Shown here: in pieces, positions 11,302 to 22,828 of the stretch
How positions within the stretch are numbered: the first letter of the stretch is position 1
How the letters are laid out: the number at the start of each line of letters is the position of its first letter
DNA from: Doryteuthis pealeii
Lineage: Eukaryota; Mollusca; Cephalopoda; Myopsida; Loliginidae
Reading direction: 5' to 3'
DNA: 64,000 nt
NCBI GenBank assembly: GCA_023376005.1
Contig: CM042152.1
Coordinates: 70,121,345 to 70,185,344 of the forward strand
Notes under the pieces: generated by a model
The model's input: the letters and a program-made list of their open reading frames with translations, nothing else
Database searches by the model: none
What the model was told of the DNA's origin: nothing
Made by a program: the position numbers and the translations under genes

Positions 11302-11342
11302 TAAGCCTACTCTAGTTTCACCGTTAGGGTCATCAGAGCTTA
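11302..11342 (-). ncRNA. Hammerhead-ribozyme-like motif
   Basis: Minus strand: stem I TAAGCT (11342-11337) pairs with GGCTTA (11307-11302), six pairs with one G-T wobble. CTGATGA lies at 11336-11330. A short stem II is formed by CC and GG around CTAAC, with one irregular U before GAA (11319-11317). Stem III is ACT-AG-AGT (11316-11309) and H17 is A (11308). A CA-rich tract starts at 11342, and a (TA)n tract lies about 160 bp away at 11117-11140. Stem II is weak, so activity is doubtful, but the stem I complementarity is hard to explain otherwise. Confidence 0.55.
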
Positions 11343-11892
11343 TACACACACACGAATGCACACACACACACTTGGGTGTGTCCATTCTATGTGCTTTAAT
11401 TTCTGTTAATTTTTGTTAATTTTTTGTTTTTTTAGTTTTTTAAAACTCTCCTTGCTACCCTATCTTTTTCCTTCATTAATTTTTTCCTGGGGACGAATAG
11501 CTTTCATTGAAGAATGAAACCAAGAATCCGTTCAGCGTTAAGCCTTTGGCTCTGCTGAATGAAACAGTGGGGACAGAGGAGCGTGTGTGGGTAAAATGAG
11601 CGTAAATGCTACCCTAACTTGTGAACTTGCCAATTCTGGTATAATAAAATGAGTGTTCATCGAGAGGGAGTGGGTGCTGTGAGGCGAGTAAGGGGGAGGG
11701 TGTATTGTGGATTCAGGCCTCTCTTCCTTTGCCTCCTTTGGGTATTGTTGAAATGTGTGAATGGTGCGGTCACAGACGAGACAGTCTGCAGCAAAGCCGT
11801 CAATATTGATAATCAAGAATTTCTCCCCAGCCATTTTCCTGCATTCTGCTTTTCTTTTATTTCTTTTTCTAAAAAAAAAAATAGAAAAGAAG

Positions 11893-12137
11893 TTTAGCTC
11901 AGTCAGTAGAGCGTCTGACTAGGAACCACAAGGTTCTGGGTTTGATACCGGTCCTCACCAACTCAGTATATGAGTAGCACAGAGATCTGTGTGGTAAATT
12001 GAGGAGCTGATGGTTGGTGTGGCACTCCACCTCAGACGCTAAAATAATCTCCTTGGTCTAGTATTAGTGAAAAGGGGATAGACTCCCTCACTGTCTGGCT
12101 GATACCAACTTTAGGCCACCCTGGACAACTTTACTTA
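11893..12137 (+). mobile_element. SINE A copy, full length
   Basis: tRNA-derived head: A box in TTAGCTCAGTCAGTAGAGCG, B box in GGTTCTGGGTTTGATACC. The body runs through AACTCAGTATATGAGTAGCA, CTGATGGTTGGTGTGG and GAAAAGGGGATAGACTCCC to the 3' end ACAACTTTACTT. It is not a tRNA gene because no acceptor or anticodon stem is conserved. Confidence 0.85.
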
Positions 12138-12254
12138 TTTATTCATAAATGGATTGGAATTTCTACATCTGCTCATAGTGTAGTATCTGTGCGCTCTGTG
12201 AAAGTATTACACGTCAAAATCTGGATTTAAATTGCATCTTATATGGATTATGTA

Positions 12255-12480
12255 GAGGCACGTGGTGTAATGGTTACAGTCGTCCGAAATGGATTCTTCA
12301 GCACAAGTTCAAATCCTGGAAGAGGCTGTTTGCATTTCACATAGTGCTAATACCCTTGAGAAAGGTATGTATCCATATATTCTCCCTCCAGATATGGGTA
12401 AATAGTAAGGCAGACTGGGCTCTTTAACCTTGGTTAGGCAACTAGTCTAGGAGGAGGAAAACTGAATTCAAATCTTGTGT
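12255..12480 (+). mobile_element. SINE B copy, 3'-truncated
   Basis: A-box-like CACGTGGTGTAATGGTTA and B-box-like AAGTTCAAATCCTGG form a tRNA-type head, followed by TGCATTTCACATAG, TATTCTCCCTCCAG and the AACTGAATTCAAA block. The terminal GGGGTTGGTAAAT is missing. Confidence 0.8.
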
Positions 12481-12497
12481 TTCATTCTGGTTTATAC

Positions 12498-12524
<27 letters not shown>

Positions 12525-12531
<7 letters not shown>

Positions 12532-12880
12532 TACCCTGAGTTTTCACACCAGTAGTAACTGATGGCCTTTCCTTGAAGTTCAAGTGATAACAAGTCTCTT
12601 CAGCTCTCCAGGACTCTTCATCAAATAGTTGACAAGTTCCTTTCTTCTTATTAGCTATAACACGGTCTGGTCTTCTGGTCGATCCATTTGTATCTCAAAG
12701 TCCTAGAGAATTTTATACATCTCACCTTCAAGAACAGATTCTAGTTTGTGCATATACTATTTGTCAATATGATAAAATTTCCTCTTCTTGCACAATTCCC
12801 AGTGGATCACCTTCCCCACCCAGTTGTGCCTGCTTTGGTATTTTCTCTGTACTAGTTTACTGCATTCATTTATTATGTGA
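12525..12880 (-). mobile_element. Non-LTR retrotransposon fragment (family b)
   Basis: Reverse-strand piece of the element whose best-preserved copy is at 52960-53335. It shares the CACACCAGTAGTAACTGATG and CTCTCCAGGACTCTTC blocks, and its distal part (CAATTCCCAGTGGATCAC) matches 31090-31350. Confidence 0.6.
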
Positions 12881-12890
12881 TTAACTGATA

Positions 12891-12925
<35 letters not shown>

Positions 12926-12929
<4 letters not shown>

Positions 12930-13045
12930 AAAGGTATGAATCTATATATTCTTCCTCCAGCTATGGGTTAAATAGTAGGGCAGACTGGGCCCTTCAAGCC
13001 TTGGGTAGGTAATCAGTCTAGGAGAGGGATAACTCTAAATTCAAA
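12926..13045 (+). repeat. SINE B internal fragment after (TA)n
   Basis: Follows the TA tract at 12893-12926. It matches SINE B from GGGAAAGGTATGAATC to the CTCTAAATTCAAA block; both ends are missing. Confidence 0.65.
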
Positions 13046-13226
13046 ATTCCTGAGGTCGGTCGTTGATTGGGTTTGTGACAACCCTTGATGCACCAATTCT
13101 TTCCTATCGACTGTGCCAAAAAGTGTGGATGGTCCAACACAAGCCTTCACCACTATAAACAAATCCCTGTGTGGGAGTTCATTGTGTGTATGAACCCTCA
13201 TACGTCGAAAAATTGATGGGAGAGTC

Positions 13227-13273
<47 letters not shown>

Positions 13274-13288
13274 AAATCAGAAAATACA

Positions 13289-13895
13289 TCTTATTATAAT
13301 GGAGATTGTGTGTTTGTCTGTCTGTAACCGAAACTAAATCACTATTCAAGTCCTAATTCCCTTAGTTATTGACGTCACATTTACCATGAATTTATTTTTA
13401 TTTAAACCTCAATTATTGATAAAATTGTTATACCTTATTAATACTGTTGACCATATCTACATACTAATAGCATGTAATTGTATTTATATATACAACAAAA
13501 TAGCGGTTTACAGTGTGAACGAGAAGGCTAATTTGCATATTGATATTTAAAATTTGATTTTAATAAATATATGCTTAGTATTATTGATTTCTAATTGTTT
13601 GGTTTTCTCTTAATGAATCTGAGCAAAGATCTCAGGGATACATCTTAAAAGAAATCCATAAACAAGATGAAAGAACTGTAATTTTATTAAATACTTCATA
13701 ATCTAACTAAATAGATAAATTAGGAAAAATGAAAGAGGGAGTGAAAGAAAATGATAGAAGAGTTAAATCTAAAGCTGTTCTATTTTTCGATTATACCCCC
13801 AGTTTATCATTTTCTAAATAGTTTATAATTTGATACAATATTTTATAACATCAAAACCTAAATACTTGCACCCAAAGGGTGCATATATTTGCTAG
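13289..13895 (+). mobile_element. Non-autonomous Helitron, subfamily 1 (607 bp)
   Basis: Begins TCTTATTATAATGGAGATTG after an A and ends with a hairpin (TGCACCC, loop, GGGTGCA), TATATTTG and CTAG followed by T. These are the terminal signatures of Helitrons, which have no TIRs, give no target duplication and insert between A and T (family knowledge). The loop is AAA rather than the GGA of other copies. No Rep/helicase coding was found. Copies lie at 16797, 23568 (minus) and 34064. Confidence 0.85.
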
Positions 13896-14289
13896 TATAC
13901 ATAATATTTATATACATATAGAGATTTGTGTGTTGCATTTATTCTTTTAAATGTCCTTTTCCAATCATTATCAGCCATGTTTATATTTTCTTGAATCAAA
14001 TTCCTGTTGATGGTGCCAAACTTATTTGCCAAAAGCAAAACGAATCTAGTGAAATAAAACCCTTTAATTATAATTGAATCAACATTGCAATACTTCAGTT
14101 TTAGAAGAATCTTGCAGATGTGAGATGAGTTTTTCATCAAAATTCATTTTTCCCTTTTCTTAACATCATTGTAAATTCTTATTCTTCCCCAGTTTTCAGG
14201 GTGGGATCTGAATTTACCATTTCCAAAGAAAACAGCAACTTTTCTTGAATCCAAGTGAATAAATAATTGCTGTTAACAACTTCCATTTA

Positions 14290-14862
14290 ATCTTTGATTG
14301 ATTTCTTTCTTTACCTTTTCCATTTTTTCTTTTTTTTTCCTTTTTCCTTTTCCTTTTCTTTTTCTTTTCTTTTTCTTTTCTTTTTTTCTTTTTCTTTTTC
14401 TTTTCTTTTCTTTTCTTTCTTCTTTCTTTTTCCTTTATCGTTTTGTTTCCTTTTTCTTTTTCTTTTCCTTTCCCTTTCTTTCCTTTTTTTCTTTTCCTTT
14501 TTCTTTTCCTTTTTTTCTTTTCCTTTTTTCTTTTCCTTTTTTTTTCCTTTTTTCTTTTCTTTCTTTTTCCTTTTCCTTTTCCTTTTTCTTTCTTTTTTTT
14601 CTTTTTTTCTTTTTTTCTTTTCCTTTTCTTTTTTTCTTTTTCTTTTTCTTTTTCTTTTTCTTTTTTCTTTCTTTTCTTTCCTTTTTCTTTTTTTCTTTCT
14701 TTTTTCTTTTTTTCTTTTTTCCTTTTCTTTCTTTTTCTTTCCTTCTTTTTTCTTTCTCTTTCTTTTCTTCTTCCTTTTTCCTTTTTCCTTTTTCTTTCTT
14801 TTTCGTTTCCTTTTTCTTTTCATTTCCTTTTTTTTTTCCTTTCCTTTTTCCTTTCCCTTTTA
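14290..14862. repeat. CT/T-rich low-complexity tract
   Basis: About 570 bp of TTTTC, TTTCC and TTC units on the + strand. Long open frames in all phases encode only Phe/Ser/Leu (or Lys/Arg/Glu on the other strand) and are compositional. Such homopurine-homopyrimidine DNA could form triplex structures (inference). Confidence 0.95.
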
Positions 14863-15227
14863 AGAGAAGAATTTGCCATTCAGCAAAGATAGAACTTTTG
14901 TGAAAGAAAGAAAGAAAAAAAAAACTTAGTTTATTGCAATATAAATATTTTTCTTTAATGCTCTTCAGATTAAGAAATTGTTTAAATATATGGCAGCTAA
15001 TTTATTTATTCTGGACTAATATCTTCGTCTTTATTTACTTTTCATTATAATTTGTTTTATTCAATATTTTTATCTTTTTTAAAAAGATATGCTGCACTTA
15101 AACAAATGCATCCCAACATCATCAACATAGAATGTTTTTTCTAACCCCGAGCAAAATTAGACTTTTACTGTGAATCATCATTTTATCTCGTAAAAGAAAA
15201 TAATAGAGAAAATTAGAAACAATTCAT

Positions 15228-15470
15228 CATCATCAATTCGTGTCAGCAGCAATGATCTTTATGACACTTCCTCGCCATCTGTCTGTATCGGTCATCGCTC
15301 ATGGCAGGTCCTCTGCACAGCATCCAGTATCTGCACAGAGCTGATCAATGTAAATTTTTTCTGTCTGACTCATATTGGTATGTTCATGTGTAGGTGCCTA
15401 TAGGAGAACATCACTTGTGAGCGCATCTTTGTTTTTCCTGCAGTGTCCAGCATTTCATATTATGTCAGAA
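15228..15470 (-). mobile_element. Non-LTR retrotransposon fragment (family a)
   Basis: Shares TCCTCTGCACAGCATCCAGT and CTGCACAGAGCTGATCAATG blocks with 48903-49040, in the same reverse orientation. It is a degenerate fragment. Confidence 0.65.
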
Positions 15471-15744
15471 TGATGCTATTCTGGATAGAATTTTCAATCC
15501 ATAGCAGTATCAATTTTCTATCCAGAACAGTATCATTTTGATATAACATGAAATGGCAACAATAAACAGTCTTAATAAATGTTGCGACAGTAAATGGATG
15601 GTGTGCACCAATTCAAGCCATGGTCATGACTCAAGAAAAAAAATAATAAGACATTACGAGATGGAGCTACTATTGCCACTTGCTTAAGTTCAACTGCACC
15701 ACACAGGTGACAGTATAAATGTGTGAGGTATTTCTGCTGCATTC

Positions 15745-15890
15745 AGTAAAAGTAATAATGTCTGCAGAGTAGTCTATTGTTGGTATCAGCCAAATAGCGA
15801 GTGAGTCTATCTCCTTTTTGCTAGCACAAGTCCAGGAAGATTGTTTTTGCTGAGGTGGAGTGCCACACCTACCGTCAGCAGAAAAAGCTT
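15745..15890 (-). mobile_element. SINE A fragment, reverse
   Basis: Reverse 3' half of SINE A: GTAGTCTATTGTTGGTATCA, GAGTCTATCTCC, GTGGAGTGCCACACCTACC. It lacks the tRNA head. A similar degenerate block recurs at 15910-16060. Confidence 0.65.
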
Positions 15891-16086
15891 TCTGTGTAGC
15901 AATTATTACAGATTCAACAGAAAATGCATGGTGTGCACCAGCCCAAATATGGTTATGATTATAAATTTTTTTTTAAATGGTAAAACATTAGCTAGATGGA
16001 GCTACCATTACCACTTGCTTAAGCTTGCTTACATCATACAGGTGACAATTTAAAATTTAGGAGGTATTTCTGCCGCATACTGTATA

Positions 16087-16350
16087 AAGAGGTACCCGTA
16101 GTAGGAAATGGACACATTGACACAAGTTCAAATCCTGGCAGAGGTTTGTGGCTTTAACATAGTGCTAATAATACCCTTAGGAAAGGTATGAATCCGACTA
16201 TTCTCTCTCCAGCTATATGAATAGTAGAGCGGACTGGGTATGGCAACAAGTCTAGGAGGAGGAAAACCCTGAATTCAAACCTGTTAAATTTCACTTAATG
16301 ATTGACCTTGTGTCACATCCTGCATGTGTGGAGGGGTTGGTAAATACATA
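16087..16350 (+). mobile_element. SINE B copy
   Basis: AGGAAATGGACACATTGACA, B-box-like AAGTTCAAATCCTGG, GAAAGGTATGAATCC, then TGACCTTGTGTCACATCCTG and GGAGGGGTTGGTAAATA. The 5' head is shortened. Confidence 0.75.
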
Positions 16351-16519
16351 TTATATAAAGAAATATGTTTGTATATACCTGGTAAGTAAAAAAATACGTT
16401 TAAGTATTATTTCTCTGAATTTTTAAAAATAGAGCTTGATAATTTGTATTATTTAGATTTTTAAGACTGTTGTCCCTATCTTTATTGTTATATACACAGT
16501 TTCGGACACATCGTGCAAC

Positions 16520-17515
16520 AGATATAAGGGCTGAGTTAATAATAAGTGACAATCATCTGTAGGTTGCTGGTTCAACCCTGACCATGGGCAATAGCATAGA
16601 ATACTTAACATAACTTAACACTTGTACCCAGTCATAGTTAATGGAATGAGAACAGTTTACCATGGGGGATTGAATAAAGGATTAATTTCAGTTTGAAGTT
16701 CTTTGAAGGATTCTGATTACGACAAGAATATTCCTGACTTTGACAAGAAACACCTGAAGAAGGCTGGAAGGCAAAACGTCCAAAATGATGTGTATATCTT
16801 ATTATAATGGAGATTGTGTGTTTTTCTGTCTGTAACCGAAACTAAATTGCTACTCAAGTCACAATTCCCTTAGTTATTGACGTCACATTCACAATGAATT
16901 TATCCTTATTTTAACCTCAATTATTAATAAAATTGTTTAACATTATTTATACTGTTGACCATATCTACATATTAATAACATGCAATTGTATTTATATATA
17001 CAACAAAATAGCGGATTACAGTGTGAATGAGAAGGCTAATTTGCATATTGATCTTAAAAATGTGATTTTAATAAATATGTGCTTAGTATTATTGATTTAT
17101 AATTGTTTGGTTTTATCTTATTGAATATGAGCAAAAATCTCGGGGATAAATCTTAAAAGAAATCCATTAGCAATGAGATAAATCTTAAAAGAAATCAATT
17201 AACAAGAAGAAATAACTGTAATATTATTATTTACTTCTTATTTTAACTAAATAGTTAAATTAGGAAAATTTACCAATGAAAGACGGGAGTAATGGAAAAT
17301 GATGGAAGAGTTAGTTTCAAAGTTGTTCTATTTTTCAATCATACCCCCTCTGTTCCAAATCTTTTTATCTGCTTTCTTATTCAGTTTCATTAGCCTTTCT
17401 AATTTAATATGCTATTTTATCATATTAAAACTTAAATACTTGCACCCGGAGGGTGCATATATTTGCTAGTAACAATAAAGATGAGGACAAAAATCTAAAT
17501 GATACTATGTTCAAT
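16520..17515 (+). repeat. Family D copy interrupted by a Helitron
   Basis: Left part 16520-16796 carries GCTGGTTCAACCCTGACC, CTGAAGAAGGCTGGAAG and CAAAACGTCC, ending GATGTGTATA. Right part from 17470 resumes TAACAATAAAGATGAGGAC. The uninterrupted join (TGTGTATA-TAACAATAAAG) is seen, reversed, in related sequences at about 16480-16500 and 17600-17618. Confidence 0.75.
16797..17469 (+). mobile_element. Non-autonomous Helitron, subfamily 1, with readable empty site
   Basis: TCTTATTATAATGGAG start at 16797 and TGCACCCGGAGGGTGCA hairpin, TATATTTG, CTAG end at 17466-17469. It is flanked by A and T with no duplication. It splits a family D repeat whose unbroken form exists nearby, so the exact insertion point between A and T can be seen. 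Confidence 0.9.
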
Positions 17516-17944
17516 GCTGTCTGTTCTTAAAATATTTTGAAAAAATGAGAGAAATCTTTGAATATGTATTATTTAGATTTCCAGACTGTTGTCTTCATCT
17601 TTATTGTTATATACACATGATACAAATTATCAAGCCTCATCACAAAAGTTCAGCAGACAAATAAAATCTTTGAATGATTGAAATATTTTGTTAGGGTTTT
17701 CCATATCATAAAAGAATGTCATGAATATATTCCCATCATTAAAACAAATCATAAAACAGGAAAGGCTCTCATACTAATAATAGAAAGCATACAATGCATA
17801 CCTACAATTTCTTCAGATTAAAATAGAACCAACTTAAGTATATCTTATTGAGCAACGTAGAATAGAAAGACTTTTTTTTAATATGAAATAAATGGCTGAC
17901 AATGAAAGAAAAATGGCAAGGATGGTTATACCATTTAATCTGTC

Positions 17945-18770
17945 ATTTGTCATTGTAGTTCTTTCTTTATCTCTTTCTTTTCTTTCTTTTTGTTTTGCTA
18001 TATTTCTTTCTTCTTTCTTTCTTTTTGCTTTCTTTTTTTTTTTTTTAATCTTTTTTCTTTCTTTCTTTTCTTGTCTTTATGTTGTTTTTCTTTCTCCTTT
18101 TTTCTTTTTCACTTTCTTAATTCCTTTTTCTTGTATTTCTTTTCATTCTTTTCATTCTTCTGTGTTCTGTCAGGCTTTCTTTTTTTTTTCTTTTTTTTTT
18201 TTTCTTTTTTCTTCCTTTTTTCTTCTTTTTGCCTTTCTTTTTTTTTTTTTATTTTTTTCCTTTATTTCTTTGCATTTCTTTTTTTTATTTCTTTTCTATC
18301 TTCTGTCTATCTTTTCTTTTTTCTTTCTTTTACTTTTTTTAGTTTTTCTTCTTTTCTTTCTTTCACTGTCCTTCTCCTTTGTTTCTTTCTGTCTTTCTTT
18401 CTTTCTTTTGTTTTTCTTTCTTTCTTTTGTCTTTTTGTCTTTCTTTCTTTTTCCTTTTCTTGCATTTTTTCTTTCTTTTCTCCTATCTGTCTATCTTTTG
18501 TCTTTCTTTTTTTTTTTTCTGTCTTACTTTTTCCATTTTGTTCCTTTTCTTTTTTTTTCTTTTTTCTTTCTTTTTCTTTCTTTCTTCTTTTCTTCTTTTT
18601 CATTTTCTTTCACCTTTTTCATTTTCTTTCACCTTTTTCTTTTTCATTCATTCTTTTTCTTCCTATTTTTTTTTCTTCCTATCTTTTCTTTCTCCTTTTC
18701 TTGCATTTCTTTTGCTTTCTTTTCTTTCTTTTCTTCTGTCTTTTCTTTTTCATTTTTTTATTTTCAAATG
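17945..18770. repeat. CT/T-rich low-complexity tract
   Basis: About 825 bp of TTTCTTTC-type sequence with scattered G and A. Open frames of up to 294 codons through it are Phe/Ser/Leu only and have no coding signature. Confidence 0.95.
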
Positions 18771-19019
18771 TTATAATAAAGCCAGAAAGAAATCAACTAT
18801 GAAAGCTAATTGTTTGTAAGTAATGTAATTTTCACAGCATGACTTCTTTGGTAAATAAAAAGCCTTTTAATTGACCAAACAGAAAGATTAGTACTTAGAT
18901 TTATAGACTAAAGTACAAAGACAAAAGTAAGCTACTCTGTAAATTGTTAAGTTTATTACACACTCTTTCCTAAATAACATTATCCACTGACTATAAACAA
19001 AACTGTTTCCATTATGTTT

Positions 19020-19305
19020 GGTTTGTTTGATTTTGTGGCATGTTAACCCTTGTTGGGTTATTTTATGCCAAAAACGTTTTGTTCTATTCATGCCTAATGG
19101 GTATTCAACATTTTTTTAAACTCGATTTTTTCAAAACATATTTTTAAGACTCATTTTTTTCCTATTTAACCCATAGATGTACTACCACTCCAGGTCAGTG
19201 GACCTGGGAGTAATGGCAATGAAGGGGTACTCCACACTCCCAGAGCTCCAAAATTGGAACTTCACCATTAGATGTAATTTAACATCATACCCTGGATACT
19301 GTTTC
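19020..19305 (-). repeat. Family C copy, partial, reverse
   Basis: GGCATGTTAACCCTTGTTGG and TTATTTTATGCC, then ATAGATGTACTACCACTCCA, CTGGGAGTAATGGC and AATTGGAACTTCACC. It is truncated before the distal half. Confidence 0.7.
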
Positions 19306-19348
19306 CATTATGTATATTTATATTATATATATATATATATATATATAT

Positions 19349-19630
19349 TTACCAACCCCTCCGCATGAGCAGGATGTGACACAAGGTCAATTTCTTAAGC
19401 GGTGTTTAACAGATTTTAATTCAGAGTTTTCCTTCTCCTAGACTGGTTACCTAGCCATGGTTAAAGACCCCAGTCTGCCCTGCTATTTGCCCGTAGCTGA
19501 AGGGAGAATTGGATTCATACCTTTCCCAAGGGTATTAGCGCCATGTGAAATGCAAACAGCTTCGTCCAGGAATTGAACTCGGGTCAACGAGTCCATTTCC
19601 TATGACTCTAACCATTAGACACGCACCTCC
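19349..19630 (-). mobile_element. SINE B copy, near full length, reverse
   Basis: Starts at the 3' end TTTACCAACCCCTCCGCATG beside a TA tract and runs through TGACACAAGGTCAATTTCTT and CTTTCCCAAGGGTATTAG to the head block ATGACTCTAACCATTAGACA and CGCACCTCC. Confidence 0.85.
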
Positions 19631-20029
19631 AATTCATATTTATATTATATATGTTATAAAGAAATATATTCTAAAAAAAAAAAGAAAGATGGAAATAATA
19701 GGCACATTAAAGAAAATATATACAAAAATATATCTAATGTTTCCATTATGTATATTTTTGTATATGTTTTCTTTTTTGTAGTGTACCTATTGTTTACATC
19801 TTTCTCTTCTTTTTTTTTTTTTTTTAATATACTTCTTTATAATTCTTCATTCACATATGCAGTAAAAAGATAAGATGTGGCAATGGACGAATTCTCTCAT
19901 CCATATGAAACTTATGAAAGAGATCAACTATAACCATTGCCATCTTTGTTGCTATAACAACCACCATTATTTGCAGTATCAAGTCCACCACCACCATTAT
20001 TATTATTATCATCATCACTCCTGGTGTTT

Positions 20030-20260
20030 TAACACCCACCTAAGCTGGTGGTCTTTCACTGGAGTCTAAATGACAACAAGTCTCCTCAGGTCTCCAGGAC
20101 TCTTCTTCTCGATTCTTCCTCTGATTTCTAGTTCATCCAAACTCTTTTTCCAAAGTGGTAGGGACCATACCAAGGGTACTTAGTACAATTGTTATGACCT
20201 TCACCCTCATGTTCTACAGTTTTTTTCAATTCTCTGGCAAGGTCTAGGTATTTGTCTATA
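20030..20260 (-). mobile_element. Non-LTR retrotransposon fragment (family b)
   Basis: Reverse-strand copy of the LARELKKLW...VIPIV...LGTVPK coding segment, more degenerate than the copy at 52960. It ends in an ATT microsatellite. Confidence 0.65.
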
Positions 20261-20289
20261 TTATTATTATTATCATCATTATTATTATT

Positions 20290-20575
20290 ATTATTTTGAG
20301 ATTTTCACACCTGCATTAGCTGATGGTCTTTCACTGGAGTCTGAATGACAACAAGTCTCCTCAGGTCTCCAGGACTCTTCTGAGTATTCTAGCTGATTTC
20401 TAGATGGTTTCAATTCTTCCTCTGATTTCCAGTTCCTCTAGTCTTTTTTCCAAGCTTTTTGGGACCGTTCCTAGTGCACCAACTAAAATTGGTATCACTT
20501 TCACCCTCATATTCCACAGCTTTTTCAATTCTCTGGCAAGGTCCAGGTTGTATATATTATTATTATTATCATTAT
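20290..20575 (-). mobile_element. Non-LTR retrotransposon fragment (family b), second copy
   Basis: Same segment as the preceding fragment (CACACCTGCATTAGCTGATG, GGGACCGTTCCTAGTGCACC, TTCTCTGGCAAGGTCCAGG), in the same orientation and again ending in an ATT tract. Adjacent same-strand copies suggest duplication or repeated 5'-truncated insertion next to (ATT)n. Confidence 0.7.
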
Positions 20576-20745
20576 ATGTTCCTTGTCTTTATCATTATTT
20601 GATATGATATCTGTCAGTCTCAGGAGACTATAGATTTGTATCTGAATCTTGAAGGGATTCAGTATCTTACACTACTCTAAAAGGGGTAAGGGCTGGGTTT
20701 ATTACAGGGTGCCTGAGGTGCCTCAAGGGGAATGCCGATAGAATC

Positions 20746-21432
20746 TGAATTCAGAGTTTTCCTTCTTTTAGATTGGTTGCCTTACCAAAGCTAAAGAACT
20801 TGGTCTGCCCTACTATTTACCCATAGCTAGAGGGAGAATAAATGGATTCATGCCATTCCCAAGGGCATTGGTGCAAATTGAAATGCCAACAGCCTCATCC
20901 AGGATTTGAACTCCATTCACCAGTTCCACCATTGCCTACGATGAAAACTGTTACACTAAGGGTAAGATTGTATTGAAGACTGGCAGGGATCTATTCTGAG
21001 AATTTCCTCTCTTCACGACACCAATGTTGTTCAATGGAAGAGCAAGATAGGTGGAACTATGCCAAGATTCTGCTGAGTTGGTGAGGACTGGTATCAAACC
21101 TGGAACCTTGTGATTCTAAAAAAATTTTTGAAAAAATTGAAATAGATCACTAAGTAGGCCTGAGCCTATTCTAATAGTGACCAGGTTTGAATTCAGAGTT
21201 TTCCTTCTAGACTGGTTGCCTAACCAAGGTTAAAGAACCCAGTCTGCCTTAGTATGTACCCATTGCGTGAGGGAGAATAGTTGGATTCATATCTTTCCCA
21301 AGGGTGTTAGCGCTATGTGAACTGTGGCTTCGTCCAGAAATTGAACTCGGGTTTACAAGTCCATTTCCTACGACTCTAACCAGTACACCACCCTGCTTCT
21401 GAGGTGGATGCTCTACCGACTGAGTTAAACCA
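20746..21432 (-). repeat. SINE B / SINE A composite block, reverse
   Basis: Contains a SINE B body (20746-20945), a linker, a SINE A head fragment (about 21080-21118), the tail block AAATAGATCACTAAGTAGGC, and another SINE B (21186-21400) ending at a SINE A A-box remnant (GCTCTACCGACTGAGTTAA). The part 20940-21120 is the inverse of 43080-43290, so the composite itself occurs twice. Confidence 0.65.
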
Positions 21433-22381
21433 AACTCTTCTTAAATTTCCCCTCCTTTTTTTTATTCTAAATTTGAAAATATTAGTTTTTTTAATTAATT
21501 TGTAGAAAAAGGGATATCATATATATAATAATGAACAGTATGACTTTATGTGGGTTTTTTTTTTTTGGGGGGGGGGTCATGTTATTTCTCTGTCCGTAAC
21601 ATCTGCAAATGTATCAAGTGTATTTGTGTTGTCCTCATTTAAATGCCTGTCCATCTTTCTGTCCAGGGGGTAAGTTGGCAAGTGACATATCCACTATGCC
21701 AATATTCTGATGCATAAATAGCATGGTAAAATTAATGTGAAAATTCCAAATCAATCAGAGAGAGAGAGAGAATGAGAGAGAGAACACTGAAGAGATAGAA
21801 TTTCCAATCCTTATGTAAATAATCTCATTATTTTTGACAGGTATTATGTTAAATCAATTTTTTTTAAATAATACGGTCAGATTAAATCAGAAATAGGAAA
21901 TATCAGTAAGGTCTGTTTAATTCCTTTCAAGCAACTAATTTTTTTAAATTTTCTTCTTTTTTTTTTATGAGAATAAAATTATTAAGTTTTAATTGAAGCA
22001 GATGTTGTTTTACTTGATAAAGTCATTATGATCCATCTTTATATACTTCCACCTTGATTGAAAGAAAAAAAATTGTGCTTTCTCTCATATGTTTTTGAGG
22101 GGGGCGGGGTGAAAATCTTCCTCCTTCCCTTGGGTCTTAGAATTGCAATTAATAAGCAAGTAAAGGTTGTTTGGTTTTTTGCTGGTTTTTTTTTTTTTTT
22201 TTTTTTTCCTTAAATAAATAGTTTGAGAAAAAGTTTTAATTTCTAAAAAGAAATGTAAATTAAATAGATCATAATTTGTTGAAAAACTTTCCATTTCCTA
22301 GTTGATTTAGAAATATAAAAAATTCATCAAATTAATTTACTTTTTTTCAAACAGTTTATTAAATTAAAGGAAATAGATTTT

Positions 22382-22815
22382 TAATACTTCTATTTAGAAA
22401 GGAGGGAAGAATTCTAATTATGATTTCAGAGTTAACTGTGGTCCATGTTGACATCGATGCTTCTATTTAGAAAGGAGGGAAGAATTCTAATTAGCATTTC
22501 AGAGTTAACTGTGGTCCATGATTATATTGATGCTTCTATTTAGAATGTAAGGAAGAATTCTAATTAGTATTTCATAGTTAACAACTTTCCATGATGATAT
22601 TGATACTTCTGTTTAGGAAGGAAGGAAGTTTATTATAATTTGCATTTCATAGTTAACAGCAGTCCATGATGATACTGATGCTTCTGTTTAGAAAGGAGGG
22701 AAGAATTCTAATTAGTATTTCAGAGTTTACTGTGATCCATGTTGATATTGATGCTTCTGCTTAGAAAGGAGGGAAGAATTCTAATTAGCATTTCAAAATT
22801 ATCTCCATTGTCTCA
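22382..22815. repeat. Minisatellite, ~74 bp unit, six copies
   Basis: Units begin near 22382, 22457, 22530, 22602, 22677 and 22750 with TRCTTCTRTTTAGAAAGGAG, then GGAAGAATTCTAATTAG, a TTTCAGAGTTAACTGTGG-like part and CCATGNTGATATTGA. They show about 10-15% divergence. Confidence 0.9.
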
Positions 22816-22828
22816 AGAATTTTGAGTT

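Noticed and set aside
11893..12137. tRNA-like boxes A and B (and in all SINE A/B copies)
   Set aside because: No cloverleaf with acceptor or anticodon stems can be formed, and the sequences are repeated with a common non-tRNA body, so they are SINE heads rather than tRNA genes.
14294..14903. Open frames of 150-200 codons rich in Phe/Ser/Leu
   Set aside because: They follow the CT/T-rich low-complexity tract in every phase on both strands and show no domain or splice signal.
17892..18802. 294-codon and 270-codon open frames
   Set aside because: Same compositional cause: long TTTC-type tract lacking stop codons. There is no coding signature.
22382..22815. Regularly repeated units resembling a CRISPR array
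   Set aside because: The whole unit is repeated with no unique spacers, in a eukaryotic intron; it is a minisatellite. The same applies to 30406, 36965 and 44801.
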